From Ianthella basta (taxonomy: Eukaryota > Porifera > Demospongiae > Verongiida > Ianthellidae), in assembly GCA_964019415.1 (NCBI GenBank), contig OZ025868.1, positions 10,105,143-10,169,142 on the forward strand: a stretch of 64,000 nucleotides of DNA. Reading direction: 5' to 3'. Below the pieces are notes generated by a model that saw nothing but the letters and a program-made list of their open reading frames with translations, made no database searches and was not told where the DNA came from. Positions 61,711 to 64,000 of this stretch are shown here, piece after piece. The translations under genes and the position numbers were made by a program. Each line of letters begins with the position of its first letter. The stretch's first letter is position 1.

Positions 61711-64000
61711 CACCCACCCAAACTCCAGTGCATGACTCCAGATGTATCAAACCACTTCTTCCCTGCCCATTAGCAAGAGAGGCGTCTTACCAACCCAAAC
61801 TCCAGTGCATTACTCCAGATCCTGCAAACCACTTCTGTCCTGCCCATTAATAAGGGGGGAGTCTTACCAACCCAAACTCCAGTGCATAACTGCAGATGTT
61901 GCAAAACCATTCTTTCAAGAACATTTACAAGGTGGGAGTCTTACCCACCCAAACTCCAGTGCATGACTCCAGATGTTGATAACCTCTTCTCTCCTGACCA
62001 TTAGCAAGGGGGGAGTCTTACCCACCCAAACTCCAGTGCATGACTACAGATGTTGCAAACCACTTCTACCCTGCCCATTAGCAAGGGGGAGTCTTATGCA
62101 CCCAAACTCCAGTGCATGACTCCAGATGTTCCAAACCACTCCTCTCCTGATTGTAGTAAGGGGGGAGTCTTACCCACCCAAACTCCAGTGCATGACTCCA
62201 GATGTTGCAAACCACTTCTCTCTTGACCATTAGCAAGGGGGGAGTCTTATATCCACCCAAATTCCAGTGCATGACTCCAGATGTTGCAAACCACTTCTCT
62301 CCTGCCCATTATCAAGGGGGGAGTCTTACCCACCCAAAGTCCAGTGCATGGCTACAGATGTGGCAAACCACTTCTACCCTACCCATTAGCCAGGGGGGCG
62401 TCTTGCCCCCCTAACTCCAGTGCCGGAATCCAGATGTTGAAAACCACTTCTCTCTAACCATTAGTAAGGGGGGGGTCTTACCCACCAAAACTCCAGTGCA
62501 TGACTCCAAATATTGCAAACCACTTCTATCCTGCCATTAGCAAGGGGGTAGTCTTACCCACCCAAACTCCATTGCATGACTCCAGATGTTGCAAACAACT
62601 TGTGCCTTGCCCATTAGCAATGGGGGAGTCTTACCCTCCCAAAGTCCAGTGCATGACTCCAGATGTTGCAAACCACTTCTCTCCTGCCCATTACAAAGGG
62701 GGGAGTCTTACCCACCCAAACTCCAGTGCATAACTCCAGATGTTGCAAACCACTTCTACCCTGCCGAATAGCCAGGGGGGCGTCTTACCCACCAAAACTC
62801 AAGTGCATGACTCCAGATGGTGGTAACCCCTTCTCTCCTGAACATTAGCAAGGGGGGAGTCATACCCATCCAAACTCCAGTGCATGACTCCAGATTTTGC
62901 AAACCACTTCTCTCCTGACCATTAGCAAGGGGGGAGTCTTACACACCCAAATTCCAGTGCATGACTCCAGATGTTGCAAACCACTTCTACCCTGCCCAAT
63001 AGCAAGGGTGGAGTCTTACACACCTAATCTCCAGTGCATGACTCCAGATTTTGCTAACCACGTCTCTCCTTCCCAATAGCAAGGGGGAGTCTTACCCACC
63101 CAAACTCCAGTGCATGACTCCAGATGTTGTAAACCACTTCTCTCCTGCCCATTAGAAAGGGGGGGGGGGGGGGGGGGGGAGTCTTACCCACCCAAACTCC
63201 AGTGCATGACTCCAGATGTTGCAAACCACTTCTCCCCTGACCATTGCAAGGGGGGAGTCTTACCCACCCAAACTCCAGTGCATGACTCCAGATGTTGCAA
63301 ACCACTTCTCTTCTGCCATTTGCAAGGGGGGAGTCTTACTCAACCAAACTCCAGTGCAGGACTCCAGATGTTGCAATCCACTTTTTTCCTGACCATTAGA
63401 TGGGGGGAGTCTTACCTACACAAACTCCAGTGCATGACTCCAGATGTTGCAAACCACTTCTCGCCTGACCATTAGCAAGGGGGGAGTCTTACCCACCCAA
63501 ACTCAAGTGCATGACTCCAGATGTTCAAAAGCACTTTTGTCCTGACCATTAGCAAGGGAGGAGTCTTACCCACCCAAACTCCAGTGCATGACTCCAGATG
63601 TTGCAAACCACTTCTCTCCTGACCATTTGATGGGGGGAGTCTTACCCACTCAAACTCCAGTGCAGGATTCCAGATACTGCAAACCACTTCTGTCCTGCCC
63701 AATAGAAAGGGGGGAGTCTTACCCACCTAAACTCCAGTGTATGACTCCAGATGTTGCAAACCACTTCACTCCTGACCATTAGTAAGGGGGGAGTCGTACA
63801 CACCAAAACTCAAGTGCATAACTACAGATTTTGCAAAACACTTCTCTCCTGACCATTAGCGTGGGGGGAGTCTTACCCACCCTAACTCCAGTGCATGACT
63901 GCAGATGTTGCAAACCACTTCTCTCCTGATCATAGGAAGGGGGGAATCTTACATAACCAAACACCAGTGCTGGACTCTAGATGTTGCAATCCACTCCTCT
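61711..64000 (+). repeat. 77-bp satellite array, block III
   Basis: About 30 monomers directly after the PLE, in the same orientation and with block II-type variants (TTCAAAAGCACTTTTGTCCT near 63507, also at about 49090, 52700 and 56234). The block begins mid-monomer at CACCCACCCAAACTCC, which fits insertion of the PLE into one continuous array. It runs off the end of the window. Confidence 0.97.
63159..63179 (+). repeat. Expanded G tract (21 G), the longest in the window
   Basis: Twenty-one consecutive G sit at the monomer G-run position in block III. The neighbouring monomers are close to consensus. Confidence 0.85.

Overview
This window is almost entirely one tandem satellite array, from a eukaryote and most likely an animal. 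About 58 kb of the 64 kb is a 77-bp monomer, roughly 750 copies, all in the same orientation. Each copy reads approximately ACCCAAACTCCAGTGCATGA ... CAGATGTTGCAAACCACTTC ... CCATTAGCAAGGGGGG. No host gene, tRNA, rRNA, CRISPR array or bacterial-type operon is visible. The animal assignment rests on the long satellite plus a Penelope-like retroelement with a GIY-YIG nuclease. I cannot name the species.

Layout: (1) 1-28391, satellite block I, older-looking and diverse, with an irregular 2.0-2.6 kb higher-order pattern. (2) 28392-28797, a foldback insertion made of a 74-bp perfect inverted-repeat unit joined to a 119-bp near-palindrome. An unoccupied paralogous site lies at 31390-31393. (3) 28798-56501, satellite block II, with recent amplification at several scales: identical single monomers, 237-bp trimers, 845-bp 11-mers, a 3-kb duplication, and a 4.97-kb tandem duplication whose copies (36513-41481 and 41482-46452) look identical except for poly-G length. 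(4) 56502-61710, a minus-strand Penelope-like element (PLE) with 392-bp terminal direct repeats (pseudo-LTRs), a decayed reverse transcriptase/GIY-YIG reading frame, and a second lysine-rich reading frame downstream of it. (5) 61711-64000, satellite block III, the continuation of block II.

The many short open frames across the satellite follow from arithmetic. A 77-bp period is not a multiple of three, so the TAG in CCATTAG closes each frame only about every 231 bp, giving stacked frames of about 61 codons on a 77-bp ladder. I do not annotate them as genes. The only protein-coding signal I support is inside the PLE. The nested repeats, in which copies differ by gain or loss of whole monomers, fit growth by unequal exchange or replication slippage.
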